Position numbers and translations under genes: made by a program. DNA of 5,178 nucleotides from Bacteroidota bacterium (GTDB lineage: Bacteria; Bacteroidota; Bacteroidia; Flavobacteriales; Flavobacteriaceae), in the NCBI GenBank assembly GCA_024278565.1, contig JAJRSY010000161.1, forward strand, positions 1 through 5,178, in the 5' to 3' direction. Position 1 is the stretch's first letter; every line of letters starts with the position of its first letter. The notes beneath the pieces were generated by a model. That model was given only the letters and a program-made list of their open reading frames with translations, was not told the DNA's origin and ran no database searches. Shown here one piece after another: positions 1-4,962 of the stretch.

Positions 1-106
1 AAGCATAGCGGTAGCTACGGTTAATAATTTTAACGCCGTTAGAGGCAAAAAGACGCTTACCTGCCTGCCGGACAGGCAGGTAAAACTTCGGGTTTTCATG
101 TGTCAT
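1..106 (-). CDS. Doubtful partial open frame, 5' end inside window, runs off left edge
   Basis: A minus-strand frame opens with ATG at 106-104 and stays open for 35 codons to the window edge. It starts MTHENPKFYLPV and contains SNGVKIINRSYRYA near the edge. I do not recognise it. The middle of the frame (residues about 9-18, including LPVRQAG) is simply the translation of the GC-rich palindrome at 57-83. This argues that the frame may be repeat-derived rather than a real gene. An open run of 35 codons is not improbable by chance, and no promoter or ribosome binding site was found. If it is real, most of the protein lies to the left of this window. Confidence 0.18.
   Translation of the reverse strand, partial: MTHENPKFYLPVRQAGKRLFASNGVKIINRSYRYA
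57..83. repeat. GC-rich palindromic repeat, copy 1
   Basis: Perfect inverted repeat with 11-bp arms (TTACCTGCCTG at 57-67, CAGGCAGGTAA at 73-83) around a 5-nt loop CCGGA. The 21-bp core at 60-80 recurs as an exact reverse complement at 2482-2502. Shorter or diverged relatives lie at 291-302 and 546-562. It resembles the short intergenic palindromes (REP-like) common in flavobacterial genomes; that family resemblance is from memory, not from a search. Confidence 0.8.
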
Positions 107-513
107 GAGTATAATAGCAAATACGTTAAGAAAATCAAATTTTCATGTTCATGCTCCCTCCTTGATATAAATCCCCGATTGGCAATACTCTTGGGCGCTT
201 AACGTTTGTTGTCAATTTCATAATCGGGGTTTCTAAATGGCTCAGGCCTAAGATGTTTCAACCTCCAGTAAAAATTAATCTTTTGACTTGCCTGCCAGCA
301 GGTTTATGCTACTATGATTTCAAATTTACTATATTATATGTTCTCTGACAATGGCTTTTAAAGTCATTTCCTTGGGTGTCAAAATCCTTGCTATGGATGT
401 TTCATAAACAGTATTGGTACTTCGAAGTGCTAAATTATAGATGATCTCCTTGATTAAGTATTGTTGAAAAATGAAGAAAAAACACTATAACGATTGCGTT
501 GGTGCAATATTAT
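107..513. other. Intergenic stretch without a convincing gene
   Basis: No solid coding region is visible. What can be seen: an 8-bp inverted repeat CCCCGATT (173-180) / AATCGGGG (222-229); a second 8-bp pair ACGTTAAG (123-130) / CTTAACGT (198-205); a short palindrome at 291-302; and two minus-strand open frames. One, 221-135, would encode a 28-residue peptide starting MKLTTNVKRPRVLPIG. The other, 484-329, is 51 codons without a usable start near its beginning and ends TLKAIVREHII. Both read like protein but neither is recognised; they could be gene remnants downstream of xerD. The stretch 310-510 is AT-rich. Confidence 0.5.
291..302. repeat. Short relative of the GC-rich palindrome
   Basis: CCTGC (291-295), CA, GCAGG (298-302) is a perfect 5-bp inverted repeat carrying the same CCTGC/GCAGG core as the palindromes at 57-83 and 2482-2502. 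It looks like a shortened family member, but at this length chance similarity cannot be excluded. Confidence 0.45.
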
Positions 514-670
514 GAACTCGTCTTGAGTTTTAAGGTTCAAGCGAACCCGCCGGACGGGCAGGAATTAAGGGTTTTGTGACCAAATGAAGGCTTTTTTGCG
601 GCTCATAGCCCTGCTATGCGCCAAGAAAAAGACAAATTTGAAACCAATTTTTGAAACTCAAGACGAGTTC
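514..670. mobile_element. 157-bp foldback (MITE-like) element with 17-bp terminal inverted repeats
   Basis: The ends are a perfect 17-bp inverted repeat: GAACTCGTCTTGAGTTT at 514-530 and its reverse complement at 654-670. The stem can continue inward after a small internal loop (GGTTCAA at 534-540 against TTTGAAACC at 637-645, with one bulge). Inside are two hairpins: CCCG/CGGG at 546-549 and 555-558, with loop CCGGA as in the palindrome at 57-83, and CATAGC/GCTATG at 604-609 and 613-618. No open frame inside could be a transposase, so it would have to be moved in trans. The only candidate target duplication is TAT (511-513, 671-673), which is too short to trust. The right end lies 14 bp from the xerD stop, so in a transcript it would form a long hairpin just after xerD. 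Confidence 0.6.
546..562. repeat. Diverged copy of the GC-rich palindrome
   Basis: CCCG (546-549), CCGGA loop (550-554), CGGG (555-558), then CAGG (559-562). Compared with the copy at 60-80 the inner T-A pair is replaced by C-G on both sides, which keeps the stem. The outer left arm is lost while the outer right CAGG remains. It sits inside the foldback element 514-670. Confidence 0.5.
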
Positions 671-684
671 TATACGGGTATCCT

Positions 685-948
685 TCATTTTCTGGGATGA
701 AATTTGTTCAATACCGCTGTCAAATGTGTACGGTCTACATGAACATATACCTCGGTGGTGGTGATGCTTTCATGGCCCAACATTTGCTGAATGGCTCTAA
801 GGTCGGCCCCGTTTTCCAGCAAATGCGTTGCGAAGGAATGGCGAAAGGTATGCGGACTGATACTTTTTTTTAAACCTATTTTTTCTGCCAATTGTTTTAT
901 GATGGTAAAGATCATGGCACGTGTCAGTTGTTTTCCCCTGCGATTCAA
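685..948 (-). CDS. xerD: XerD tyrosine recombinase, C-terminal catalytic part (split gene)
   Basis: This frame encodes the last 87 residues of a XerC/XerD-type recombinase. It carries four of the six catalytic residues: His33 and Arg36 in HTFRHSFATH, His59 in MLGHES, and the nucleophile Tyr68 in TTTEVYVHV. If appended to the 211 residues of the adjoining frame these become His244, Arg247, His270 and Tyr279, the same numbers as in E. coli XerD, and the total of 298 residues is the normal family length. The frame's only start is TTG (948-946) overlapping the TGA of the upstream half by 4 nt (TTGA), so separate initiation by stop-start coupling is possible. More likely this is one gene interrupted by a one-base deletion. 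By itself it lacks the core-binding domain and Arg148/Lys172 and should not recombine DNA. The foldback element begins 14 bp past its stop. Confidence 0.85.
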   Translation of the reverse strand: MNRRGKQLTRAMIFTIIKQLAEKIGLKKSISPHTFRHSFATHLLENGADLRAIQQMLGHESITTTEVYVHVDRTHLTAVLNKFHPRK

Positions 949-952
949 AAAA
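945..952 (-). other. xerD: Frameshift point in xerD homopolymer
   Basis: The plus strand has six A at 947-952. On the coding strand the frame reads CTT TTT TGA and stops. One more T would give CTT TTT TTG AAT and join DDILF directly to LNRRGK, the expected XerD sequence. This may be a real mutation, a homopolymer sequencing error, or a slippage site (ribosomal -1 or RNA polymerase slippage on U6 with a stop codon next). Confidence 0.85.
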
Positions 953-1580
953 GGATGTCGTCAGACCCTTTTTGTACGTTTTGATGTATTCTGACCTCTT
1001 TTCTATAGATGGTAATATATTTCTTGTTGATTTCGCTGATGGGCACAAAACGTTGTTTGTCTCCCTTACCGGTCACTTTTATGAAATCTTCTTCAAAATA
1101 GAGGTCTGAAATCTGTAGATTGACAAGTTCAGAGACTCTTAGGCCACAGCCATAAAGGGTTTCGAGCATAGCACGGTTTCGTTCGCCTTCGGGTTTAGAG
1201 AGATCAATGGCATGAATGAGATTATTGATCTCAGCTTCTGAAAGGGTATCGGGTAATTTTCGGCCAATTTTTGGCGACTCGATCAGATCCATAGGGTTGT
1301 CGGTTCGATAATCCTCAAAAATCAGATAATTGAAGAAACTTTTGAGTCCTGATATAATTCGTGCCTGTGACCTCTGGTTTACCTTTTTTGCAATCTCGTA
1401 AATGAACTGTTGTACCGTTTCTTTTTGTATTTGGACCGGACCATTATTTAGGTCATTCTGTTGTAAAAATAGGATAAGTTTCTCTACATCCAAGGTATAG
1501 TTGTTGATGGAATTTTGAGCCAGGCCACGTTCTATTTTAAGGTAGTGCTGGTAATCTTGTTGTGCCTGTTTCCATTTCAT
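945..1580 (-). CDS. xerD: XerD tyrosine recombinase, N-terminal part (split gene)
   Basis: This is the 211-residue N-terminal part of a site-specific tyrosine recombinase, which in other bacteria acts with a partner at dif sites to resolve chromosome dimers before division. Residues about 1-90 form the core-binding domain (LKIERGLAQNSINNYTLD, typical of the SAM-like fold). Residues from about 105 begin the catalytic domain, with Arg148 in YGCGLRVSEL and Lys172 in TGKGDKQR, numbered as in E. coli XerD. It ends in DDILF at a TGA caused by the homopolymer shift at 947-952; the remaining 87 residues continue in the overlapping frame 685-948. The ATG at 1580 gives the normal N-terminus. It is divergent from the porin-like gene. 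A box TATCTTTA (1593-1586) lies only 5 nt before the start and would imply a leaderless message, so I do not call it a promoter. XerD rather than XerC is chosen by overall resemblance to flavobacterial XerD. Confidence 0.88.
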   Translation of the reverse strand: MKWKQAQQDYQHYLKIERGLAQNSINNYTLDVEKLILFLQQNDLNNGPVQIQKETVQQFIYEIAKKVNQRSQARIISGLKSFFNYLIFEDYRTDNPMDLIESPKIGRKLPDTLSEAEINNLIHAIDLSKPEGERNRAMLETLYGCGLRVSELVNLQISDLYFEEDFIKVTGKGDKQRFVPISEINKKYITIYRKEVRIHQNVQKGSDDILF

Positions 1581-1725
1581 GGGCTTAAAGATACTTCAGA
1601 ATAGGTATACATTTACTTGCTTACGGGCAAAAAAACTTCTTTCTATGAGCTGGGTGAAAGTTTCTGTCAATGTGTATTTCACCTAAAATCGTCATTTTAA
1701 TCACATTTTCTCTGTCAAAGTTTTA

Positions 1726-1733
1726 TATCTTTG
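1726..1733 (+). promoter_or_regulatory. Bacteroidota -7 box for the porin-like gene
   Basis: TATCTTTG matches the Bacteroidota -7 consensus TAnnTTTG exactly. It lies 26 nt before the ATG at 1760, giving a predicted leader of about 20 nt. No good -33 TTTG is seen at the usual spacing; the nearest T-rich candidate is TTTT at 1706-1709. Confidence 0.6.
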
Positions 1734-1759
1734 GTGAAGAATCCTAAAACCCCAAAATC

Positions 1760-2347
1760 ATGAGAAGAATAGTGTTCAGTTTATTGTTTGCGTTGGTTCT
1801 TTTGCCACAGATAAAGGCTCAAACCGTGTTGCAAGGTACGAGTTCGACGAATAGTGGTATAGGCGGTGACATTGGTTTTGGTGTCAAGGCAGGTTTGAAC
1901 GCTTCAACATTTATCGGTAATGGCTATACGAACATCACCCCGACTATTGGAGTCTATGTTGGCGCATTGGCGGAAATACCAGCTTTTATGGACGATTTTT
2001 ATTTGCAGCCCGAAATAATGGTATCGTTTCAAGGTGCCGATTTGGGCCCTAGAAATCTTAACTTGACATATTTGCATTTACCATTAATGGGCAAGTATCA
2101 TATCACAGATGAGATTGCAGTTGAATTTGGACCGCAGATCAGCTTTTTGATAGCCGACAACTGGGATGATAATATCTCAGCTTTGGATACCAATAAATTT
2201 AATATAGGTTTGAATTTTGGTGGGGGCTATCGACTCAATGAAAATCTTTATTTTCAATTGCGGTTTAATATGGGCTTTACCAGGGTTGTTGAAAATACAA
2301 GTATAAAAAACGGACTGCTTCAAATAGGGGGCAGTTACTTCTTTTAG
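1760..2347 (+). CDS. Outer-membrane beta-barrel (porin-family) protein
   Basis: 195-residue exported protein. Residues 1-20 are a classic signal peptide: RR, a hydrophobic core FSLLFALVLL, then IKA before QT, with likely cleavage after Ala20. The mature part alternates hydrophobic and polar residues in about eight strands (near 38-48, 62-74, 79-91, 101-114, 119-130, 146-158, 161-173, 184-195) and ends in aromatic residues SYFF, the usual outer-membrane insertion signal. The blocks YLQPEIMVSFQG, YLHLPLMGKYH and VEFGPQISFLI match the PF13568-type (OMP_b-brl_2) barrel family of Bacteroidota as I know it. Its role is unknown; such small barrels are usually not general diffusion pores. It is monocistronic: its own promoter lies upstream and a terminator follows 21 bp after the stop. 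Base composition resembles xerD, so nothing suggests recent transfer. Confidence 0.85.
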   Translation: MRRIVFSLLFALVLLPQIKAQTVLQGTSSTNSGIGGDIGFGVKAGLNASTFIGNGYTNITPTIGVYVGALAEIPAFMDDFYLQPEIMVSFQGADLGPRNLNLTYLHLPLMGKYHITDEIAVEFGPQISFLIADNWDDNISALDTNKFNIGLNFGGGYRLNENLYFQLRFNMGFTRVVENTSIKNGLLQIGGSYFF

Positions 2348-2368
2348 GAAATTATTGACAATGTTTTT

Positions 2369-2403
2369 CAAATAGCCGCGCCATAGCGGCTATTTGCTTT
2401 TTC
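2369..2403 (+). terminator. Intrinsic terminator of the porin-like gene
   Basis: Perfect 11-bp stem CAAATAGCCGC (2369-2379) / GCGGCTATTTG (2386-2396) with a 6-nt loop, followed by a T-run at 2398-2402. It starts 21 nt after the stop codon of the porin-like gene and ends just before the left direct repeat of the foldback element. Confidence 0.85.
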
Positions 2404-2481
2404 TAAATGTTGAACGGGTGCCCGACAAATTTCCCTAAACCGAACAGATCTGGACAGTTTCACTTTGGAGCCGTCCCCACC

Positions 2482-2502
2482 CCTGCCTGTCCGGCAGGCA
2501 GG
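2482..2502. repeat. GC-rich palindromic repeat, copy 2 (inverted)
   Basis: CCTGCCTG (2482-2489), loop TCCGG, CAGGCAGG (2495-2502). It is the exact reverse complement of 60-80. It lies inside the foldback element 2416-2654, so it may have been carried by it. Confidence 0.8.
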
Positions 2503-2506
2503 CTAA

Positions 2507-2599
2507 CCCTCCCCCGAAGGGAGGGGGCCGTTTCTCGACACCTATGAACCCCCGGCTTTTGCAGGATCTGCCCCCTCCCTCTGGAGAGGTCGGGGGAGG
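2507..2599. repeat. GC-rich inverted repeat pair inside the foldback element
   Basis: The 21 bases at 2508-2528 (CCTCCCCCGA + AGGGAGGGGGC) reappear as a reverse complement at 2570-2599, perfect except that the right copy has 9 extra bases (2581-2589) exactly in the middle. Each copy also folds on its own: CCCTCCC/GGGAGGG at 2507-2513 and 2519-2525, and CCTC/GAGG at 2578-2581 and 2586-2589. The 41 nt between the copies form the tip of the large foldback. Confidence 0.7.
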
Positions 2600-2732
2600 A
2601 CAGTCCGGTAAAATGGTCTTCTATTGAACAAAAAGGGAAATTTGTCGTACATCTATGTTGAACTCGTTTAAAAAAAATCTTATTTTTATACTATGAAATA
2701 AGTTTAGGGGTTTAACTTAACCGTGTTAAAAT

Positions 2733-2774
2733 GTCTAAACCAAACATCTAAACTGATTAAACGTCTAAACCAAA
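2733..2774 (+). promoter_or_regulatory. TCTAAAC repeats in the aroQ leader
   Basis: TCTAAAC occurs three times, at 2734-2740, 2747-2753 and 2764-2770. The first and third are part of an exact 12-bp direct repeat GTCTAAACCAAA (2733-2744, 2763-2774). An inverted CTAAAC core (GTTTAG, 2702-2707) lies upstream. The last copy ends 9 nt before the aroQ start. The array could be an operator for a dimeric or oligomeric regulator, or just low-complexity leader sequence. No clear TAnnTTTG box was found here. Confidence 0.35.
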
Positions 2775-2783
2775 TTTTTAAAC

Positions 2784-3197
2784 ATGAAGCTAATAATCAT
2801 AAACGGGCCCAATCTAAACCTCTTGGGAAAACGAGAGCCAGAAGTCTATGGCAACAAGACTTTTGAAGATTATTTTGCAGATCTACAATCAAAGTTCAAG
2901 GGTGTGGAATTGGAGTACTATCAATCTAATATCGAAGGCGAGATCATCAATAAAATTCAGGAAGTCGGTTTTTCTTATGATGGAATAATCTTAAATGCAG
3001 CTGCTTTTACGCATACCTCTATAGGTATTGGTGATGCCGTGAAAGCGATTGAAACAGCTGTTGTTGAGGTGCACATTTCGAATACCCACAAACGTGAAGA
3101 GTTCAGGCATATATCTTTTATATCAGCCGCGGCCAAAGGGGTGATCCTTGGTTTTGGGTTGCAGAGCTATGATTTGGCGATACAGGGTTTTTTGTAA
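2784..3197 (+). CDS. aroQ: 3-dehydroquinate dehydratase, type II
   Basis: 137 residues, normal length for the small dodecameric type II dehydroquinases. The cytoplasmic enzyme removes water from 3-dehydroquinate to give 3-dehydroshikimate, the third step of the shikimate pathway. Family motifs are in order: INGPNLNLLGKREPEVYG (residues 6-23) with Asn12, Arg17 of the mobile lid and catalytic Tyr22; LNAAAFTHTSIG (70-81) with Asn71 and His77; EVHISNTHKREEFRH (95-109) with Glu95, His97, Ser99 and Arg108. The usual NPGA/NPAA reads NAAA here, a mild variant. The ATG at 2784 gives the expected N-terminus MKLIIINGPN; no Shine-Dalgarno is visible, only the A/T-rich leader. It stands alone on its strand, with TCTAAAC repeats upstream and a convergent decarboxylase gene downstream. 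Assignment is very secure. Confidence 0.96.
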   Translation: MKLIIINGPNLNLLGKREPEVYGNKTFEDYFADLQSKFKGVELEYYQSNIEGEIINKIQEVGFSYDGIILNAAAFTHTSIGIGDAVKAIETAVVEVHISNTHKREEFRHISFISAAAKGVILGFGLQSYDLAIQGFL

Positions 3198-3232
3198 AAA
3201 CAATTTGGAACCCATTCGCTCAGGTTGCCCCA

Positions 3233-3270
3233 TTGGTCTTGACTATGGTTCACTTTGGGTCAAGCACCAA
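3233..3270. terminator. Weak hairpin between convergent genes
   Basis: TTGGT-CTTGAC (3233-3243) pairs with GTCAAG-C-ACCAA (3259-3270): 11 pairs with one bulged C and a 15-nt loop. No T-run follows on either strand, so it is only a possible terminator between aroQ and the convergent decarboxylase gene. Confidence 0.3.
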
Positions 3271-3309
3271 ACCTCGTATTAATTATAGTCGCTAATATTT
3301 TATGCGGTT

Positions 3310-4758
3310 TTATCTGTTTTTATTAGTGTTTTCGTAATAGTCAATATGTGTAAACAGATTCTTTATGTGCTTACTTGTCAAAAAAGGATTTAGCAGTACA
3401 GCCCTTAACCAAAGATTGTTTTTATACTTAGGCAATGATAAAAAAAAGTCTGTCTGGCTAAGTAGATAAAGTTGTAAGTTTTCATTCCATGTATCAAATT
3501 TTTCAAGGGCAAGATAATTTGGCTCTCCCCTAAAACATAAAATATTCATTTCAGTTTTGCATACAAGTTTTAAGAAAGGTCTTTTACTGATTTCTGTTTT
3601 AAATATTTTTGTTAAATGAAAACTATATTCTATTAACTTGCCGTACCCGCTTTTGCCTAAACCTTGTAAGGATAACCAAAGCTTAAGTATTTCAGCATAT
3701 TTAGTTCCTTGGATATTGATTTCCCCTAAATTGACATAAGCATTTTGTTCTTTCATATATGGTGCGGAAATTCTAAAACTGTCTATCATTTTATTGAAAT
3801 CTCTAAATAAAACCATAGAGGAGGTCTTTGATATGTACAACCACTTTTGAGGATTGAATGAAATAGAATCAGCCTGTTCAATTCCAGTAATTAGATGTTT
3901 GTGTTTTTTTGAAAATATTACCGCACCTCCATAAATTGCATCTACGTGCAGCCATAAATTATTTTGTTCAGCTATTTTTGAAATATCTTTTAGTGGGTCA
4001 ATGTTGCCCGAAACCGTTGTTCCTGCTGTGGCAACAATTGCAAAAGGCTGTTTTCCCAATCTTAATTGTTCTTCAATTTGGGCATTTAGGTCATTACAAT
4101 CAATTTTTGAATTTTCATCTGTTTTTATTTTAATTACATTCTCTACTCCAATTCCAATCATCATTCCAGTTTTTTGAATTGAAGAGTGTGAATGCTCAGA
4201 AGTGAAGATCACAGGTTCTTTTTTTAAAGAAAAAACATTCCCGTTTTTAATACCGAGTTTTATGTTTCTTGCTACAAGTAAGGCTTGAATGTTTGACAAT
4301 GTACCACCACTCAACATCACACCACCTGATGCTTCGGGTAGTCCGAAAAGCCTTGCAAATTGTTTGGTCAAAGAATATTCTAATTGCGTTAGAAAAGGTG
4401 ACATTTCTAAACTCAATAAATTATTATTTATCGCTGATGCGATATAATCCCCAATTACAGACCAAAGTGTTGGCATACTATCCATATGTCCAATATAATT
4501 TGGGTTAGCGGAATTCATACTTAAATCGTACAATTCCTGTAAATTGGAATGTATTTTGCTTTCTGACAGTGGCTTTTCTTGAATTTGAAAATGAGGGCAA
4601 TCCAGTTGTTTGAATGTTGGGTATGTAGGTTTTTGTTCGGCATTGGATAAAAAATCTAAAAGTTGTGATGTTACATTTTTAATGAGCTTTTCAACTTGTT
4701 TTCTATTGGAATTATCAGGGCCAATGAATTGATTTAATATTTCGTCTTCTAATTTCAT
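3310..4758 (-). CDS. Group II PLP-dependent amino-acid decarboxylase
   Basis: 482 residues, full length for the pyridoxal_deC family (PF00282: aromatic-L-amino-acid, glutamate, diaminobutyrate and aspartate decarboxylases). Motifs in order: NYIGHMDSMPTLWS (87-100); EMSPFLTQLEYSL (118-130); phosphate-binding GGVMLSGGTLSN (145-156); SEHSHSSIQKTG (187-198) with His191 stacking on the PLP ring; ATAGTTVSGNIDPL (243-256); HVDAIYGG (271-278) with Asp273 contacting the pyridine nitrogen; NPQKW (302-306) with Lys305 as Schiff-base lysine; and APYMK with Tyr334, matching the flexible-loop tyrosine needed for decarboxylation. The residue before the lysine is Gln instead of the usual His, as I recall for a subgroup annotated only as pyridoxal-dependent decarboxylases. 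Substrate cannot be told. No biosynthesis or transport partner is adjacent. GC is about one third by rough count, well below the neighbours, suggesting acquisition. The ATG at 4758 gives a sensible N-terminus. Confidence 0.9.
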   Translation of the reverse strand: MKLEDEILNQFIGPDNSNRKQVEKLIKNVTSQLLDFLSNAEQKPTYPTFKQLDCPHFQIQEKPLSESKIHSNLQELYDLSMNSANPNYIGHMDSMPTLWSVIGDYIASAINNNLLSLEMSPFLTQLEYSLTKQFARLFGLPEASGGVMLSGGTLSNIQALLVARNIKLGIKNGNVFSLKKEPVIFTSEHSHSSIQKTGMMIGIGVENVIKIKTDENSKIDCNDLNAQIEEQLRLGKQPFAIVATAGTTVSGNIDPLKDISKIAEQNNLWLHVDAIYGGAVIFSKKHKHLITGIEQADSISFNPQKWLYISKTSSMVLFRDFNKMIDSFRISAPYMKEQNAYVNLGEINIQGTKYAEILKLWLSLQGLGKSGYGKLIEYSFHLTKIFKTEISKRPFLKLVCKTEMNILCFRGEPNYLALEKFDTWNENLQLYLLSQTDFFLSLPKYKNNLWLRAVLLNPFLTSKHIKNLFTHIDYYENTNKNR

Positions 4759-4769
4759 TTTTGTTTTCT

Positions 4770-4779
4770 TGCAATTGCA
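4770..4779. promoter_or_regulatory. 10-bp palindrome before the decarboxylase start
   Basis: TGCAATTGCA is a perfect palindrome centred about 16 nt upstream of the decarboxylase ATG, in the 21-nt gap after the small frame 4780-4962. It could be a binding site for a dimeric repressor; a 10-bp palindrome may also be chance. No Bacteroidota -7 box was found just upstream. Confidence 0.25.
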
Positions 4780-4962
4780 TTAAATGTTGTGTTCCATTGC
4801 TGTTACACCTCTGATTTTATTACTCCAATTATCTGAAAATTCGATCAACTCTTGATTAGGGTTGATTTCCATAAAAAAGTCTCCAATAATTATCCGATGG
4901 CTTTCCTCGGGGATAGTCGGTTTCAAGAATTTTTTTATTTTTTTGCTGAACGTAACGGTCAA
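4780..4962 (-). CDS. Small hypothetical open frame upstream of the decarboxylase
   Basis: A 60-codon frame starting with TTG (4962-4960), or 30 codons if the internal ATG (4872-4870) is used. The sequence is lysine-rich at first (SKKIKKFLKP), then reads EESHRIIIGDFFMEINPNQE and ends RGVTAMEHNI. I do not recognise it. The second half reads like genuine protein; the first half overlaps another frame (4856-5167) and crosses two runs of seven A. It ends 21 nt before the decarboxylase start on the same strand, so if real it may be co-transcribed. It may be the 3' remnant of a gene cut off when the AT-rich decarboxylase gene arrived. Confidence 0.3.
   Translation of the reverse strand: MTVTFSKKIKKFLKPTIPEESHRIIIGDFFMEINPNQELIEFSDNWSNKIRGVTAMEHNI

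Larger units (their letters stand above)
2407..2663. mobile_element. MITE-like foldback element with 9-bp direct repeats
   Basis: The direct repeats ATGTTGAAC at 2407-2415 and 2655-2663 look like a target-site duplication. Between them lies a 239-bp segment (2416-2654) with terminal inverted repeats. Seven nt in from each direct repeat is a perfect 14-bp pair, CGACAAATTTCCCT (2423-2436) and its reverse complement (2634-2647). Counting the outer 7 positions, 17 of 21 match, and two of the four mismatches would pair as G-U in a plus-strand RNA. The interior is itself strongly self-complementary (2482-2502, 2507-2528 with 2570-2599). No transposase frame is present, so mobilisation would be in trans. 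It sits between the porin-like terminator and the aroQ leader. The family is not recognised. Confidence 0.65.

Noticed and set aside
11..18. 8-bp palindrome GTAGCTAC
   Set aside because: Too short to carry meaning alone and not repeated elsewhere in the window.
325..350. AT-rich near-palindrome around ATATTATATGTTC considered as a dif site for XerD
   Set aside because: Only a few positions resemble the dif half-sites; the two 11-bp arms with a 6-bp centre cannot be drawn convincingly.
791..1109. Plus-strand and alternate-frame open frames opposite xerD (791-994, 921-1109, minus 797-1048)
   Set aside because: They overlap the well-supported XerD coding sequence in other phases and show no family motifs.
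1586..1593. TATCTTTA on the minus strand as an xerD promoter
   Set aside because: Only 5 nt before the start codon, last base off consensus, and no -33 box; would require a leaderless transcript.
2177..2371. Minus-strand open frame opposite the porin-like gene
   Set aside because: It is antisense to a convincing secreted barrel protein and begins inside its terminator region; a shadow.
2660..2667. GAACTCGT, identical to the first 8 bases of the foldback element at 514
   Set aside because: Only 8 bp match and the following sequence diverges; part of it lies in the 9-bp direct repeat, so it is probably chance.
3909..4508. Two plus-strand open frames (3909-4133, 4269-4508) inside the decarboxylase gene
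   Set aside because: Antisense to conserved PLP-enzyme motifs; no recognisable content of their own.
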